A DNA stretch of 64,000 nucleotides from Calvatia gigantea (taxonomy: Eukaryota; Basidiomycota; Agaricomycetes; Agaricales; Lycoperdaceae): positions 248,001-312,000 of the forward strand of contig JACAAK010000002.1 in assembly GCA_025093985.1 (NCBI GenBank), given 5' to 3'. Position numbers and translations under genes: made by a program. Positions 22,699-36,100 of this stretch are shown here, piece by piece; positions within the stretch are counted from its first letter, which is position 1, and the number at the start of each line of letters is the position of its first letter. Below the pieces are notes generated by a model. The model ran no database searches. It was given only the letters and a program-made list of their open reading frames with translations, and had not been told where the DNA came from.

Positions 22699-25648
22699 TC
22701 ACTGTTCATCAGAACCACTCTCCTCCGAATCCACATCCATATTATCATCCGCCTCTTCCATCCTCATACGTTCAATCCCGCCATATGGTGCCTTATCCCT
22801 TAACCACCTCCCCCACAGATTATCCACCCTACATAGTCCAGAAGAGGTAGCAGATGCGAGTAATCCACAAGCGGCGAGGCTATTACCATTGTTCCACGTC
22901 ACCTTGTGTACTGCCACTTCTTGAGGCCAAGCTCCAGTGCTAAGCACCGGCGCTTTTTCTGCTTTGGAGGATTTTGAGTTCGCCTTTGCTTTGATGGTGG
23001 TGGGACGATCTTGTGTTTCCTGAGATCCCATTGTGAGTTCTGTGTGACAAGTATACGAGAAGATTGATACCTTACCTGTGGTAGAAACTGATCTAGCATC
23101 CTGTATTCACCTGTTCTTCTCCTATAATCCATTTGATATATCTTGTGCACGAAGAACGGCTGGAATTTGAGCATCTGAATATCTCGACCTCCCGTCAAAA
23201 CCATTCGGGAAGAAACGTACAACAGATCCGCTCCGCCTCGTAGAGCGTAGCATGTTCGTGGTCAAGCACGACCCGTCCGCCGAACCAACACTAAGTTGAG
23301 GATGCCAATCCGAGGTGCCCACGCTCCACACAGGTCCCTGAGGTTCCAACAACGTATGTCCGCGTCCGAGCATGCTAGGTGAAGCAGAATACGCTTTCAC
23401 AGCGTTCTCGTGGTCGATGGTCACAGGTCCACTGCCGAAAGGTGAGTAGGACATGGTACTAATTACATCTGTACAGGTAAAATCAGCATTTCCCGCGGTG
23501 GTGGAAGTTGAGGACTTGGAAGCGGACGAACCACGAGTACGATTCATTACATTTCCGTGACCTTCCCGGATATCTGTCAAACACTCCATCCCATCATAGG
23601 CCCCACTCGCGATTACAGTCGGGTCTTCGTCGAGCCTGGGAATGCCTGAAGCCGCGCTAGGTGGAGCTCTAATCCATGCCAGCGCGCGAATTGCAGATTG
23701 GTGGACGGTGATGTAGTGTGTGGGTAGAAGATCCGCCACTGTGGGCGAATCTGTGAAGGCGGTTGTCAATAGATGGTGTTGATGAGAAAAGAGACTGACA
23801 CACCTGCACCTGCCGATGATTGAAGTACAGCACCAATATTATACACAGCGATGACACCTTTCGACCGAAATAAGTAACTATCGGGAATAAAACTCAGGAG
23901 TACCGACCGTTGGTCGTTCCTAGAGCAATTACCTCGCTATTGGCCCAATCCAAGGAAAAACACGAAGTTTCTTCTAGTTCCACGCGTATGAGGGGCGCAG
24001 GTAGCGTAACTACACAAACAAAAAATGTTAACAATACACTGCAACGAAAAAATCGGTGCACAAACCATAAATTGGTAAAGTCGGATCAGCGGCTGCAGAT
24101 TTCAAGTCTTCAGGTTCGGGTACGATGTATACTGACAGGGAACCATCTTCAAATGCTCCTGCAAGCAAACCCAACTTCCGCGGCTTAGTATCAGCGTCCT
24201 AAGACGTCAAGTGAGGAAGCTAGTAGCTAGTAGCTTGTTTATATGGTGTACATACGATATCGTGACTTGGTAAGGGGCACCATTTCAGTTCGTGAGCTGG
24301 CCCACTTTCGATACAAAGAACTAGCTCGCATTCCATTTTCCCGGTACTTGGTTTTGTCACACTTGAGTTTGCGCCTGGACTACCAGGACTCCTAACGCTC
24401 GCATCTCTGGACAGTGACCAGATCTGTATGCAGGCATACGATGGGCGAAGAACTTTGGCTCCGATTTCGGGTGAGTGAGAACTCGATGGAAGGGGGCCAA
24501 CGGCTAGGTATTGCTTGAATTTTCGATCTGCGAAACGAATTCAGAACCAGGAAAGGGTGTTGATGGAAACTGACGCACCAGGCCGGTCGTCACGATGAAT
24601 TGGACACCAGTCGATTCCCCAGGCGGGTGCGCCTGCATTGAACACATGCGCATTACTTTCCGGTAAGAAATCAACTGGAGATGGGTTATCACCATGAGGA
24701 GTGGGAGCGAGGGGTTTACTTACCCATCGGAAGTGCATCGAACATCTGCATCTCTATCCACGTCTGTGCATCATAGGGTCCAAAGGAGCACTTCACGGGT
24801 GGAGGAGGCTTCAAGTTGCCTTCTTCCGTGGTGACGGTATCACTGGGCAAATAAGGAGCAGCTTCCCTAGAATGAACAGATGAGCAACGACCTCGAACTA
24901 GAGTATAAGCGGAAAAACGTACATACTCCTTAGAAAGGATCTGCCAGCCATTTTTTACTCTGACCTCATGGTGCACTCTTGGTCTTCTCTCTGCTTCCGT
25001 ATTACCGCCATTTCCGAACAGGCTCGATTCTTTAAACCAGCCCCGGTCCTCAACCATCTCCCATAGCGGACCCGAACCGACATTATAACCCCAGGCTTTG
25101 TTCACCCTTTCCATGACCTTGTTTTGAATAATGCCATTGGTCATTACAACGTGGGGCTCTTCGAAGAGCTCTGGAGGCCGTTCAAGTCGCTCAACGCGTC
25201 CATTATGCCGATAGAGTGGTACAGCGCGGTGCCGATGATGCACGCTAGGCGTCGGAAGCGTGTACATCTGCCTTCTCGCCCGCGCTAAACCGGGGTGTTC
25301 GTTCCCTTTCTTCGTTGGCGCCTTCTCTTTCCCCTTGGAGGTCGACGTTGAGCCCCTGCCCACGTCAGGAGCTTGCTTGGCAGGTGGTTCGTAGTCACGA
25401 TCAAGCTCATCTCCCTCTTCATCACCAACTTCCCGCATCAGCGCGTCGTCTTCCTCGTCTTGTTGCATCGTTGTGATGTCGTTGTTCTCAGGGACGAATT
25501 CGGAACTGCTGTCACTGTCATCCGCGATCGTTGACGCCGATGGCCCTGTGCCAGCGCCTTGTTCACCAGATCCTCCGTCAAAGTCTGTGTCTGTCAACAA
25601 GCCGTGATAGGTTGGTTTAGAATTGCGCGGTCGTAACTGACGAGTCAT
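22699..25648 (-). CDS. WD40-repeat protein, TFIIIC subunit Tfc6/GTF3C2-like
   Basis: The start MTRQLRPRNSK at 25648 leads into a long acidic, Ser-rich disordered region (DDSDSSSEF, EEDDALM) and a basic GKGKEKAPTKK-like stretch. Then come WD40-type segments: GIDWCPIH (about 24640), FKQYLAVGPLPS and ACIQIWSL (about 24520-24410), ELKWCPLP, KLGLLAGAFEDGSLSVY (about 24160) and IRALAWI (about 23690). At least ten exons have good GT-AG borders (24927, 24723, 24578, 24255, 24065, 23907 and so on). The last exon (22699 to about 22988) ends in an acidic tail. The layout fits fungal Tfc6 in TFIIIC, which recruits RNA polymerase III to tRNA genes. Assignment beyond WD40 is from memory of the family and less sure. 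It is divergent from COA1. Confidence 0.65.
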
Positions 25649-26519
25649 TAGATGCCCTATTTAGTTGCTGCCACTGGAATGGAGATTTGATGTGTTGAAT
25701 TCAAGATCTTATCTAATCTTATCTCACGCAGTCAGTTCAGCTGCAGCCACAACCTCCCCAGCTTAGAGAATCGGAACGATGTTCCTGGCGCGTGGAACAG
25801 CCCAAACATCCAAATATTCAGTACCCGAAGCGCCCAAGGAACCCCCCTTTTTTTTTCTCTGGGTGGTAATTGTACAGTGGGCTTTTTCATTGACCTCCTA
25901 CAAAAATCTAGTTCAGTGCTTAAAATCAATCCAGGGTGACTGCTATGTGCAGTCAAAGCTGCTCTCGTGGCACGAATGCAGGAGCACAAAAACGCAACCT
26001 TCAAGCAGATTCCCTCCATTACCCTTTGGACACCAGTTTTACTTTGGAGCGAGAAAGAGGAGCTTGTGCCCCTGTCCGCCCTTCTCACCCCTTCAGCGTC
26101 GCGTTAATCGCTCACCTGCCAAATTTTTCTATTTTCTCAATACCCTCCTGGCTCTGCACCCGCAATTACTCGACGTGGCAGAAAATCTCAGAAAAGTCGG
26201 TCCGATGTGTTCTTAAATGGAACCGGATCATGGCTGTTAAACTTGCCGCATGAGAGAGCTTTCCGCCTTTATGCCCACAACTCAGATCCGGGGGCATTAA
26301 TAGTGTTTTCGGAGCATGCAGATCCCTACTTAGGCAGTTGACCAGGATGTATTCCTGGTGTAACTCCGGCACGGGATGTGAGTGCGTCATTTCAACTCCG
26401 TTTTAGGCATGTGATGTAACACGACCCGCAACCTGTCATGTGATTTTCCGGAAACTGTGAGATGGCCGGATGCAAGGTTTTGAGAGCGGAAAGCTTGGGC
26501 CTGGGGATGAACGACTGCA
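25649..26519. promoter_or_regulatory. Divergent intergenic region between the WD40 gene and COA1
   Basis: This is 871 bp between two divergent starts. A long T run (25846-25858) and CT-rich stretches (26080-26100) are typical of fungal promoters. No additional gene is seen; frames of 105-145 codons here carry no known motif. Confidence 0.35.
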
Positions 26520-27445
26520 ATGGCTACCCTCACTCGAAACATACTCTCTCGACAAACACAGTCACAGGTCTTCGCGCTATACAGGCTACCCATCCATCTG
26601 CGTAGCTATGTCTCTGACACCTCAAACAAACATTCTCATAGAAATGCCGAAGTTGAAATCTTTTCGGGACCCTCGAAACGTCGAAGCGCTTTTGTCAGGC
26701 AGTACGCATCCTCTCCTGCAGACCCTCGAGTAGAAACATATTCGGACCCTGCTCGTTTACAACCGTACTATGCGAAACACCCGCCAACGAGGGACCTCCC
26801 GCGGTTCAAGGTGATCACGCTCTCCTTCTCCGGTTCTTTCCGCGTCCTAAGTACAGTCTTTTGTTGTTGCAGAAAAAATGGCCATATCTACTCTTGGGAG
26901 CCATCCTCGGAGTCGCTGGATGGGCCGGGTTCTTGACATATGTCACAAACCAAGAAATGATCTCTAGTTCAGTTGTTCGGCAAATCATGCGATGTGTACG
27001 AGAAGATCCACAACTTCGGGAGGTGCTTGGGGAGGCCATCAGATCCCAACCAGAATGGTGGCTTAATGGTGACCCAAGAATTAATGGGCGGGTGTGTCTT
27101 GTCTCTGTTGACTTTTGTCGCGTCCAACTCAACAATGACCCTGTCCGCTGTCGCTATGTCCAGATAAGTACATTACAAGGAAGTATCGATGTCAGTTGGC
27201 GGATTCGTGGCACAAAAGGTACGTTGGCGCTCATTATCTATATATGGGAAAGATCGCTCACGTCCTTCTAGGTTCAGGTACATTATATTTCACAAGCATA
27301 CGAAAAGAAAAAGGCCAACCTTTCACCATTTGTAAGTTTGCTTCCCGTTCTTTTGTTACTTCTCTGAAGACAAGCCTGTGTAGTACGCTTCAAGGTCATC
27401 TGTGATGATGGAACAGTCGTCTTGATAGATGCGGAGCCGGTTTAA
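26520..27445 (+). CDS. COA1: Cytochrome c oxidase assembly factor 1 (COA1 family)
   Basis: Coa1 is an inner-membrane mitochondrial protein that assists early assembly of cytochrome oxidase around Cox1. The N-terminus (MATLTRNILSRQTQSQVFAL) is Arg-rich and lacks acids, as expected of a mitochondrial presequence. After the first intron a single membrane helix follows (WPYLLLGAILGVAGWAGFL), then NQEMISSSVVRQIM, the family hallmark PEWWLNGDPRING, and GSGTLYFTSIRKEKGQPFT. Exons are joined at GT-AG introns starting near 26810, 27092, 27219 and 27331; the stop is at 27443. It has the length and architecture of the family. Tim21 shares a similar layout but lacks the WWLNGDP-type motif. Confidence 0.85.
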
Positions 27446-29612
27446 TGGAATTTTTTGTATTGTAATCAACACGCTTCTAATGGAACCGCATGGCGCTTTT
27501 CTTCTCCTCCTTCCGGCCCTCCGAGAGTTCACATACCCCTGATGGGATCCATCATGGCTTACCGAAAATGCTCCCCACGGAAGTTCTCAGAAGTCTAGTC
27601 CTCAGCCAGCTGATAGCACGTCGGTTTACTTCATTCTCGAGCTGGTTGGGCGGAAAGGATTGGTTCATGCCGGTATTTTCTAGAGGCCTTATCTCTACCC
27701 GATTTCGTCGCGCTGTAAGGGGCGGCGGGGCACTGACATAGAGAATGCTATGGGCGTTCGTGAACGCAGGGTTGGACATTTGTTATCTGCGCCCTATGCG
27801 TAACCACGTCCCAATTTTCAATGCCCATAATGTGTTGGCAGCGTAAGACACTCGATTTCGGGCTTGACTGGCAACGCTTTGCCGGCACGAACACGAACTT
27901 ATGTAAAACGCACGCGACAAATACCTCCTGCCAGCCGTATAACGTGTCCCCTGTTTATAAGGGGCCATGGCCGCCAAGCAGCGTTGTCGGCGACTCTGCC
28001 TCTGACATTCAGAAATCGCACATCATGAACGAGGAAAACTTATTATGATCAAACTTGAATAAGGATTATCCATCCATTCCAATGACCTTAAGCAAGCGAT
28101 CCGCCCCGGAAAACTCGCACACGGTGGGATGAATAATGTGGCACTTGCGTATGGCATAACACGACTTGATCAATAACCGGATCAAAGATCGAGGCACCGG
28201 CAGTGTCAATCAAGAACTCAAGAATTCCGAGCCGTGGGATTCAAATTGGAATGCACCTCGGGCTTTAATTCCTTTCGTTCAACGCCCCTTTAAGCGGCTT
28301 AAAGGACGATAGATGGGGGAAAACTCAAGCCAAGTGTGATTTTTTAGCCATGATACGCGAACGCTGGATCAAACGCTATCGTTGCCCCTGAATGACCGAT
28401 CCGGAAGACGTAATCGTATCGTCTCCGCCGCGGCCAGCCCTGATTTCAGGATAACGCATGGGCGGATGGTAGAATTTTGAGGAAAAGACGACCCTACACA
28501 CATGAATTATTGACAACCGTTCAAGGACGCAATATGTCAACCGCAACCACCCGCATGCACATTAGCCTTATCTCAAACACAAGGGTCGATGAACGAGTGC
28601 ACGTACGTTATAATCTGGTCTTTCTTTACAAACGAGTTTGTACTTAATTTCCCTTGACGCCTTGTAGGTCGCACATTATGGGTCTGCACTGCACACGCCC
28701 CCCCAGGCTCTTCACCTGTACTAGAATAACCCAACGGACAGGAGTGCCTCAAGGCCAGCGAAAACGGGGATGTGCTTTTGATTCCCCGAGACCCGGGATC
28801 ATGTCTATTCTTTCCATGGAAAAGTGATTTCCTTATTTAGCACAAGTGTTGCGTCCTTCCTTTCCCACACCCCATTTCGTGGACAAAAGGAATGCTGATT
28901 TCCTAGCGCCTCGACTGTTCCGCTTGAAGGAGGTATGTCTTCCTAAGAACATCATATATCCGCAGCGGAAAGTACTAATCAAAGAAAATACTCTACGAGA
29001 TGATCAAAAGTGAAGACATGAAACCAGCCACCATAACTGCACAGACCTTCTATCAGCTGATCTACGTGTGGACAGCCTTTCATTTGTTAGAGGTTTGTTC
29101 AAGATTTCATGTCATCCTGTCCCATGTCAAGGTAGAAAGTGTGGACGAACGGAGTTTATTCACCTGATTCCCCTAACTATCGACTGTCGGAGGCAGTCCA
29201 TGGCCGTAGCAACGAGGCGCAACAGTTTAGGGGACAGGACTCAGGGACGCTGGGAACTTAACTTCCATTGCTGATACCCCCGTTGTGCCGATAGAAATTT
29301 TGTCGACAGATGAATATTAAGTCCTGAGCGCCATGGGTAGTTACAGAGACGATGGCGCTTTATGAATCTATTGCCAACCGCGATAAGACATGATGTTTAC
29401 AATGTGGTATTCATAAATCTGTGATTTGATAGAAGCGTCTGGGAGCAATTTTGCTTCCAAGAGCAGAATGTGGCACAATTACTGGCGAGAAAGTGATGAC
29501 AACTAAGTCCAAACGAAAGTACTAAGTCTTAACAACATTGTACGATAAGGAGTGACGAGAAATAATTAAGTATACCAAGCTATGAACAAATTGTGAAGAG
29601 AGAATCCAATAC
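27446..29612. other. Intergenic region, no supported gene
   Basis: This is about 2.2 kb between COA1 and the KRE6-type gene, whose 3' end faces left. Only short unconserved frames occur (83 codons at 27490, 75 at 27821, 68 at 29068). No repeats shared with the rest of the window were seen. It may hold decayed sequence. Confidence 0.4.
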
Positions 29613-31983
29613 TCAGTTACCGTCGCAATGTTTCCACATCTTGACATAATCCCTGGGAGCCCATCAACAAAAATCTAACACAGTCAATAAGGAGAGAGGC
29701 ATACACAATCATAGCGCGATCCTCGACATTTGTCGGCCATGATGAATACCACTTGGCTTTGGCCAACGCAAAGTCCCGCATAGCATCTGAACAGTCCCGG
29801 TCAATAAAATACTCCCAAGGGCCAAGACATCACATACTCGGCGAGGCATCAAGCCAGGGTTTATCTCCCTGAGCCTCTGGGAACCACCCGTTCGTCCCAC
29901 CAACAGCAACATTCATAATCAGGTAAAATTCTAAAAACGATGATCAGCACAAAGTGTCGATCATTCAGGGGGTGGGGAAAGAGAAGATTGGAGTTGAATA
30001 GCAAAGGAGATAACGGCGCATCATAACCCAGCGCCCCACTTTTTTTACGACCAACCAGCTCCACTTCCATTAAAAATAACGAAAGCCAAGAGAGATCAAC
30101 TTACCCTGATCAAATGGTGTCGCGTTTGTCCCATTAGCCCAAGGATTCTGTAGATGAATGGGATTTGGGCCATCGAAGACCCACTCTGGGAATTCACCAC
30201 GCTCAAAGAAGGGCTTGTTGAACTTGATATCAAGGAGAGTGTGGAGTCGGTTATCAACGTAAATACGCCTGTTTGGAGAACCCGGAACATCGGTAAGGGG
30301 ATCATCCGAGATGATTGGGGAGGGAAAAGACGCACAACCAATGATCTGTCCATTCCAAGGCGTAGGTGCGGAATTCGCCTGCGAAGGACCTGCGGCGCTC
30401 CTGCCACCAACTGTAAGTCTTGGAAATACCATTGAGAAGGGGCGTGGGTCCCCAGTTGAGTGATCCTTGGACGTAGTTGGAACCGCTGTGAGGAAGGAGA
30501 TATTAAATAAAAGACGCAGTTTAATGAACCAAATACTCACCGTGCGGTGTATCGAATGCTGTTACCTCGGGATTCTACGATGTCAATTTCGCCGCTGAGA
30601 GGCCAAGCTCCATAGACTTCGTCCTTGGGAAGCATCCAGATCGCAGGCCAGAGCTTGAAGAAATGTAAATGAGCTTATGTTTATTCATCTACTGTATCTG
30701 AAGACTGAGCTCACCCAATCGCTGTAGAACAAGGTGACAGCGGGAATGAGTTATTTGAACTGTTCAACAAGGAAAACGCGTACCCATTCGGCAGCTTAGC
30801 TCTGATCTCAACACGCCCGAACCTAATACTCGATTTTCCCTTTGTATTGATGCGTGCACTCTGAACCGGATTAATGATAGTTCCAGCCGTACGGTTGCTG
30901 ACGGCACTGCAAGCCTTAATATACCCACTTTGGTCAAACACGGTCTGACCGTTCTTTGTGATGAATCCGTTGTTGCCATGAGTCTGGTTGAACGTGCAGC
31001 CGGTGATATTATAAACGGTTCCATCAAAGACAGCATCGTTGCCAATAGCATCCGAAGTGAGAGTTGGGACAATGTAGAGGAAACCATCTTTCACGAAGGA
31101 GTTGTTTTGGGAGGCAGTCGTCATTTCAAATTGTCCGTTACTGGATACGCGGAGTGAAGTCAATAAAGATAGTTGACGGAGAGGTCGGAGAAGTGAGAAA
31201 GCTTTCGTAATTGAGGAAATTGGCACGTCAAAAAAGAGTATGGCCTTCGGCCACGCATGGAGCCCAGGAACTTGGAAGAACTCAGGGGGAAAGCACGTAC
31301 CCAAAGCCGTCCATGCTAACTTCCCGGTTGAAAGAACCATTTTCGCCGAACACTGCTTCTTCGAAATCGAAATTTTCCTCCATAACGAGGCAAAGAGGCT
31401 TCCTATCCAACTGGGCATGGGCATAGTTAAAGTAACATTGCACGATTCCCCCAGCCAGCCCAATGAAAACCACGGCGTACGTTAGGAAGTAGGCAATTTT
31501 CGATCGAGGATTGGGTTTTTCGGTCCATGGCTTGGAGATATTATCGCGGTCGGGGATCATATAGGATTTCATACGGGGAAGCTTGCGCGGAGTTGCTGCT
31601 CCACTGGGAAGGGGAACAGCGCTCGAGCGGGCAGAGTGGAGCATTGAGATATGGGAAGGATTGCTCAGGATGGAACGGGGGACGGGGATGTGATTCGTGG
31701 TTGCGCTCGGGAAAACACCCTCGGTGGGGGTTCGCGGGGTACTCAGAATACCGCTCGATACATCGGAAAAAGACACTTGGGAGACCTTCGACGAGTGGTT
31801 TTGATGGTGGCGAAGGGATGGCGGTCTGCTGGAGTCTGGAGTCGCGAATGGGTCCCCGAGCTGGCCTCCTGTGGAAGCAGTTCCTGGGCGAGAGGTGTTG
31901 GGTGGTGCGAGGGGCTTTTGTTTGTCTACACTCTGCCTGGAGCTGTTGTCGCTCGGCGGTGCGGAAGAACCGCTATCGGACAT
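29613..31983 (-). CDS. KRE6: Beta-glucan synthesis-associated protein, KRE6/SKN1 type (GH16)
   Basis: This is a type II membrane protein of the secretory pathway needed for beta-1,6-glucan of the cell wall. Residues 1-150 are Ser/Pro-rich and cytosolic. SKIAYFLTYAVVFIGLAGG is the single membrane anchor, followed by the lumenal GH16-like fold. NGQFEMTTASQNNSF, ARINTKGKSSIRFGRVEIRA and the WPAIWMLPKDEVYGAWP segment are characteristic. The catalytic GEIDIVES (E-x-D-x-x-E) lies near 30580. The C-terminal part reads NVAVGGTNGWFPEAQGDKPW (about 29920-29860) and ends WKHCDGN at 29615. Several introns of 50-150 bp are inferred, including 31288 to about 31147 and 30782-30721. Both Kre6 and Skn1 fit. 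The gene is divergent from a family 2 glycosyltransferase. Confidence 0.85.
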
Positions 31984-33161
31984 CGTTCAAAAGGAGCGGA
32001 GGACGGGTCGCGGATCCAAAAGGATGGATGTGGGTAGTTGTTTCTACCACTTTATAGGGGAGGTACCAGATTAATGTTCGTTGGCTGAAAGGAGCGAATA
32101 GGCGGGGTGTTCTTGATGCTGGAGATAGAGATGGGCCTGTTTTCCCTGTCACGTACAAGGGAATGATACGGTCCGTGGACAGAGGGAAGAATGCCGTCGA
32201 ACAAATGGGACGCAAATAGAACTTAAAAATTGGCATTGGTATCTCGATACGAAGTATTGGCAGGAGTGGGAGATTATGCGCATACCTGGGTGCACGGTTT
32301 GCAGGTTCCTAGATCGTTCGCGCCGTTTACGGAAGATGAAAGTTCAATTGGACGTGCCGTTACCAGAGTTCGAGAATGCATTAAACTACCTGTGATATCA
32401 GCTTAGGTAAAGAATAGAAATGACAATAATTTCCCAAATGCACCTTCTGCGGAGTCCAACGCGAAAAGTAAAGGCATGGATTCCCGAGATTGTCACAAAA
32501 AATCAACACTTGGGGCCTCCACGGTTGTCAGCACTGTATGGGTAAGTGCTCGACTGATGGCTTTGCTTTGATGCCGGCCTAGGCCTCGAAGGTGTCGATC
32601 ACATTCTATCATGTCGAGTACCCCCGTCAGACGGTATTTCTAATCCCCGAGAATGCGCGGAAGGAGAAAATGTAGAAGCTGTCCTGTGTTCGATAAGGTC
32701 ATCATGATTCATGCATTGGCTGGAAGCACCAGGGTTGATCAGGAATGTGGTAAGGCTGTTGTATTTTTGATATCCAATGAAACGAGGCAAAGCCGTAGTG
32801 TCAATGGTACTGCCGGCGTCGACAGAGTGTTGGGAAGCCAGGAACGACAGCGCATGTACGACGGCAAGCCGAACCAAGGGGCTCCTTGTTCGGCTCGATC
32901 TATGATTCGGTGATCTCGAAGTCAAGGTTTGTCACACTTCTCGTGAGTGTGACCTGCCCGATATCCGTGTATCTATTCCGTGTCCATGTCTGATGCTGAG
33001 AACGATGTTTATAAACCCTTATGAGCCGCCAGTCTCCCCTGCACCGCAGTTTCTGGCTCGGTTGTTATACTTACCCTTTCCTCCTAATTTCTAACCCTCA
33101 CAGCCCGCGGGCTGGAGCTTGATCTCTCCCTCTCCCCAGACCTCCAATCCCGTTCCCGACC
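31984..33161. promoter_or_regulatory. Shared divergent promoter region of two cell-wall genes
   Basis: This is 1178 bp between the KRE6-type start (31983) and the glycosyltransferase start (33162). The 33070-33160 stretch is CT-rich, like many basidiomycete core promoters. A 31-base area around 31985-32060 directly precedes the minus-strand start. No third gene is supported. Confidence 0.35.
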
Positions 33162-36100
33162 ATGTCTGCAGTCACTATCCACAACAGTGATTACGACCTC
33201 TTCGACGCATGGCTGCACAAGATCTGTAGGTTGACGCGAACAAGACAAGAAACACCCTAACAGTTTTATAGATGAGTCTACCCAGCAAGAAAACTGGTTT
33301 ATGCCAACAGAGGATATCATCGCTACTGGTGTTTGTCTCCGCGTCGAGGACGGCTACTTCAGAGTCTTCCCATACGAGAATCCGGCCTTGGTGCCATTTG
33401 AGGCTGCTGTTCGACGACTGAACCCAGTCGTCGCCGTGAAACTTAGAAGTGCTGCTGTCACAGCTGCCATTCGCAAGATGTAAACATCTTTCCCAGTTCG
33501 ACCATTGTGTTGTTTACCGATCTATTATTAGTGGCCCAACCGACGACTGCATCTACATCGACCGGGATACTCGCATCCAGGTCATAGAAACGAATGACGA
33601 CCTCCCTCAAGCCGAAAAAGATCAATGTGGTGCCTTTGTTGTAAGTCCGTTTCATCATCTTGGGCGGGAGTTTTGCTGACGGACACATGTAGCGCGATGA
33701 ACGGTCCCTCATTCTCTGGGCATATTCCCTCGAGAATATGATCCCTCTGTGTAAGGATTTCGAGGAAAAGCTCATTAAGCATATCTGGCGAACACGCTCA
33801 ATCGCCCGCAAACCCACACCATCAGTTTCTCCCAGTGTCAATCCCTCCACCACCAATTCCGAAGCCAATCTCAATGAGAAAACAGAGGAATTCTCCAAGG
33901 AAGTGTCTATCCCGGAACCTGTTCAGCCCAAACCACCCGCAAAACGCAAGTGGTGGGGATGGCGACTAGATCCCAAGGACCGAGGCGCACTGTCTGATGG
34001 TGCCGACCCAGAGAAGAAACGCAAGGAACGCAAGCTTGTGCTGCTTGGTCCATTCTACGCTGGTTGCGGCGCGGCATTGGCTGCCTGTAAGTATTTGCTT
34101 CACTCTGCGTTTTTCTCAGAATGTCTGATTAGTTGTATTTTAGATTTCATGTCCTCCGGCGCGGGAATCTTATTAGAAGAATTCGCTTTGGATGGTAACG
34201 CTGCTCGATTTGGTTTGGCGGCCACCCTTCCGATCATCTTCTGTATCTCAGTCGTAAGTTCACATCCCCCGACGTTCCCAGCTTCTGATTCCTGACCCCC
34301 GATCTCTAGTTTTTCTGTCTTCAACTCATAGGAAACCTGTCCCTTATGTGAGTCTTTGAACAACTGCTTTCGCGGATAATACTCAATCCCGCGTAGCTTT
34401 GGTCCTGTGGCGCAGTATCATGAAAATTCGATGTACTACTCCGCCGTTAGGCCGGATCCCAATCCGGAAATCGACAACAACCTCCCCCACATCACGATCC
34501 AGATGCCGGTCTACAAGGAGAGTCTTGAGCTGACAATGTAAGCACCTCACCTTCCCTGACAACCCAATGGCCTCAATCTGCCTCGTGCGATTCTATCTTT
34601 TCATATCTGCTTGACGAAGAGGCCGCCGTCTTCGGCTATAACCATAAGCTCTAACTTTGATGCTGATTCATTGGCCTCATTAGCGCCCCTTCCGTTTTCT
34701 CGATTAAGAAAGCTATGCAAACTTATGCACGTCAAGGTTCGTATAGCAACCGCTGGCCTTCCATTCCCGATGTCAATTTAACAATCTGAATCCAGGTGGA
34801 ACATCAGCTATCTTTGTATGCGATGATGGCATGCAAGCCCTCCCAGAAGCCGATCAACTCGAACGAAAGGCCTTCTATGCGAACCACAATATCGGATGGA
34901 CCGCTCGTCCGCCTCATTCATCGAAGCCTGATGGATTCAAACGTGCTGGAAAGTTCAAGAAAGCCAGTAATATGAACTACGGCTTGAATATCTCGTTGAA
35001 ATTGGAGAAGTTTCTAGCGCAGTTGTTGCAAGAGGGCGCCGAGGATACTCCCGATGAGTCTTTGGAAGATCGTGCGCTCAAGATGGCTATGGAAGAGGTG
35101 TTTGAAGACTCCGGGAGGAAGTTCATGCCTTGGGGCGCCAATGGCAAGAGTTTGAGGATGGGTGAAATCATCTTGATCATCGACTCCGATACAGTTGTAC
35201 CCGAGGTTAATACTTCACGAGTTGGTTATCCCGTAATTAATTTCACTGACCAACTTTCATAGGACTGCTTCAGAGATGCTGCACGAGAAATGGGTGAATC
35301 CCCGGACGTTGCTATCATCCAACATGAGTCGGACGTTATGCAAGTTGCACATCATTACTTCGAAAATGGTATCACACATTTCACCCGCCGAATTAACAAG
35401 TGCATCTCTCTCGGGTGCGCTAATGGTGAAGTCGCTCCCTTCGTCGGTCACAACGCCTTCCTCCGATGGTCCGCCGTCCAAGACGCGTCATTCATCGAAG
35501 ATGGTGTCCTCAAACAATGGTCAGAAGCTAACGTGTCAGAAGATTTCAACATGGCTCTTCGTCTCTTGCTCAAGGGTTACACTCTTCGCTGGGCCACTTA
35601 CTCAGAAGGTGGCTTTAAGGAGGGTGTGTCGCTCACGGTTGTTGATGAATTGGCTCGGTGGCAGAAGTACGCCTACGGTGAGTGCATGGGAGTGGAGCAG
35701 AAGTTCTAAATTAATGCTGATTCGTATGAATTTTGGGGTTGCAGGCTGCAACGAAATTATCTTCAATCCGTTCATCAGGTGGTGGCGCCAAGGCCCAATT
35801 AGCAGCGAACTCAGAGGTTTCGTTTGGTCCAAGGCCCCGGTACATTACAAGATCGGTATGATGTCCTGTGAGTCCAGTCGTTATCTCTAATTAGTATTGC
35901 GGACACGAAGCCTGATCGATCGCCTTCCCTTCGCTTCCTTTTCACAGACATGTTCTCTTACTGTGAGTATCGCTCGCTTCGCGTCCTACACGTGTTTAGA
36001 CACGCAAAGCGGCCGAAGTTCTATTATATGCCTTGAGAACACGCGCTGATTGATATCTTTGCTTTTTTTCCGACTTGACTTCCCCTTCTGCCCATCCCGC

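Noticed and set aside
26861..27271. Tim21 as an alternative identity for the COA1 gene
   Set aside because: Both have a presequence and one membrane helix, but PEWWLNGDPRING and GSGTLYFTSIRKEKGQP are COA1-family hallmarks.
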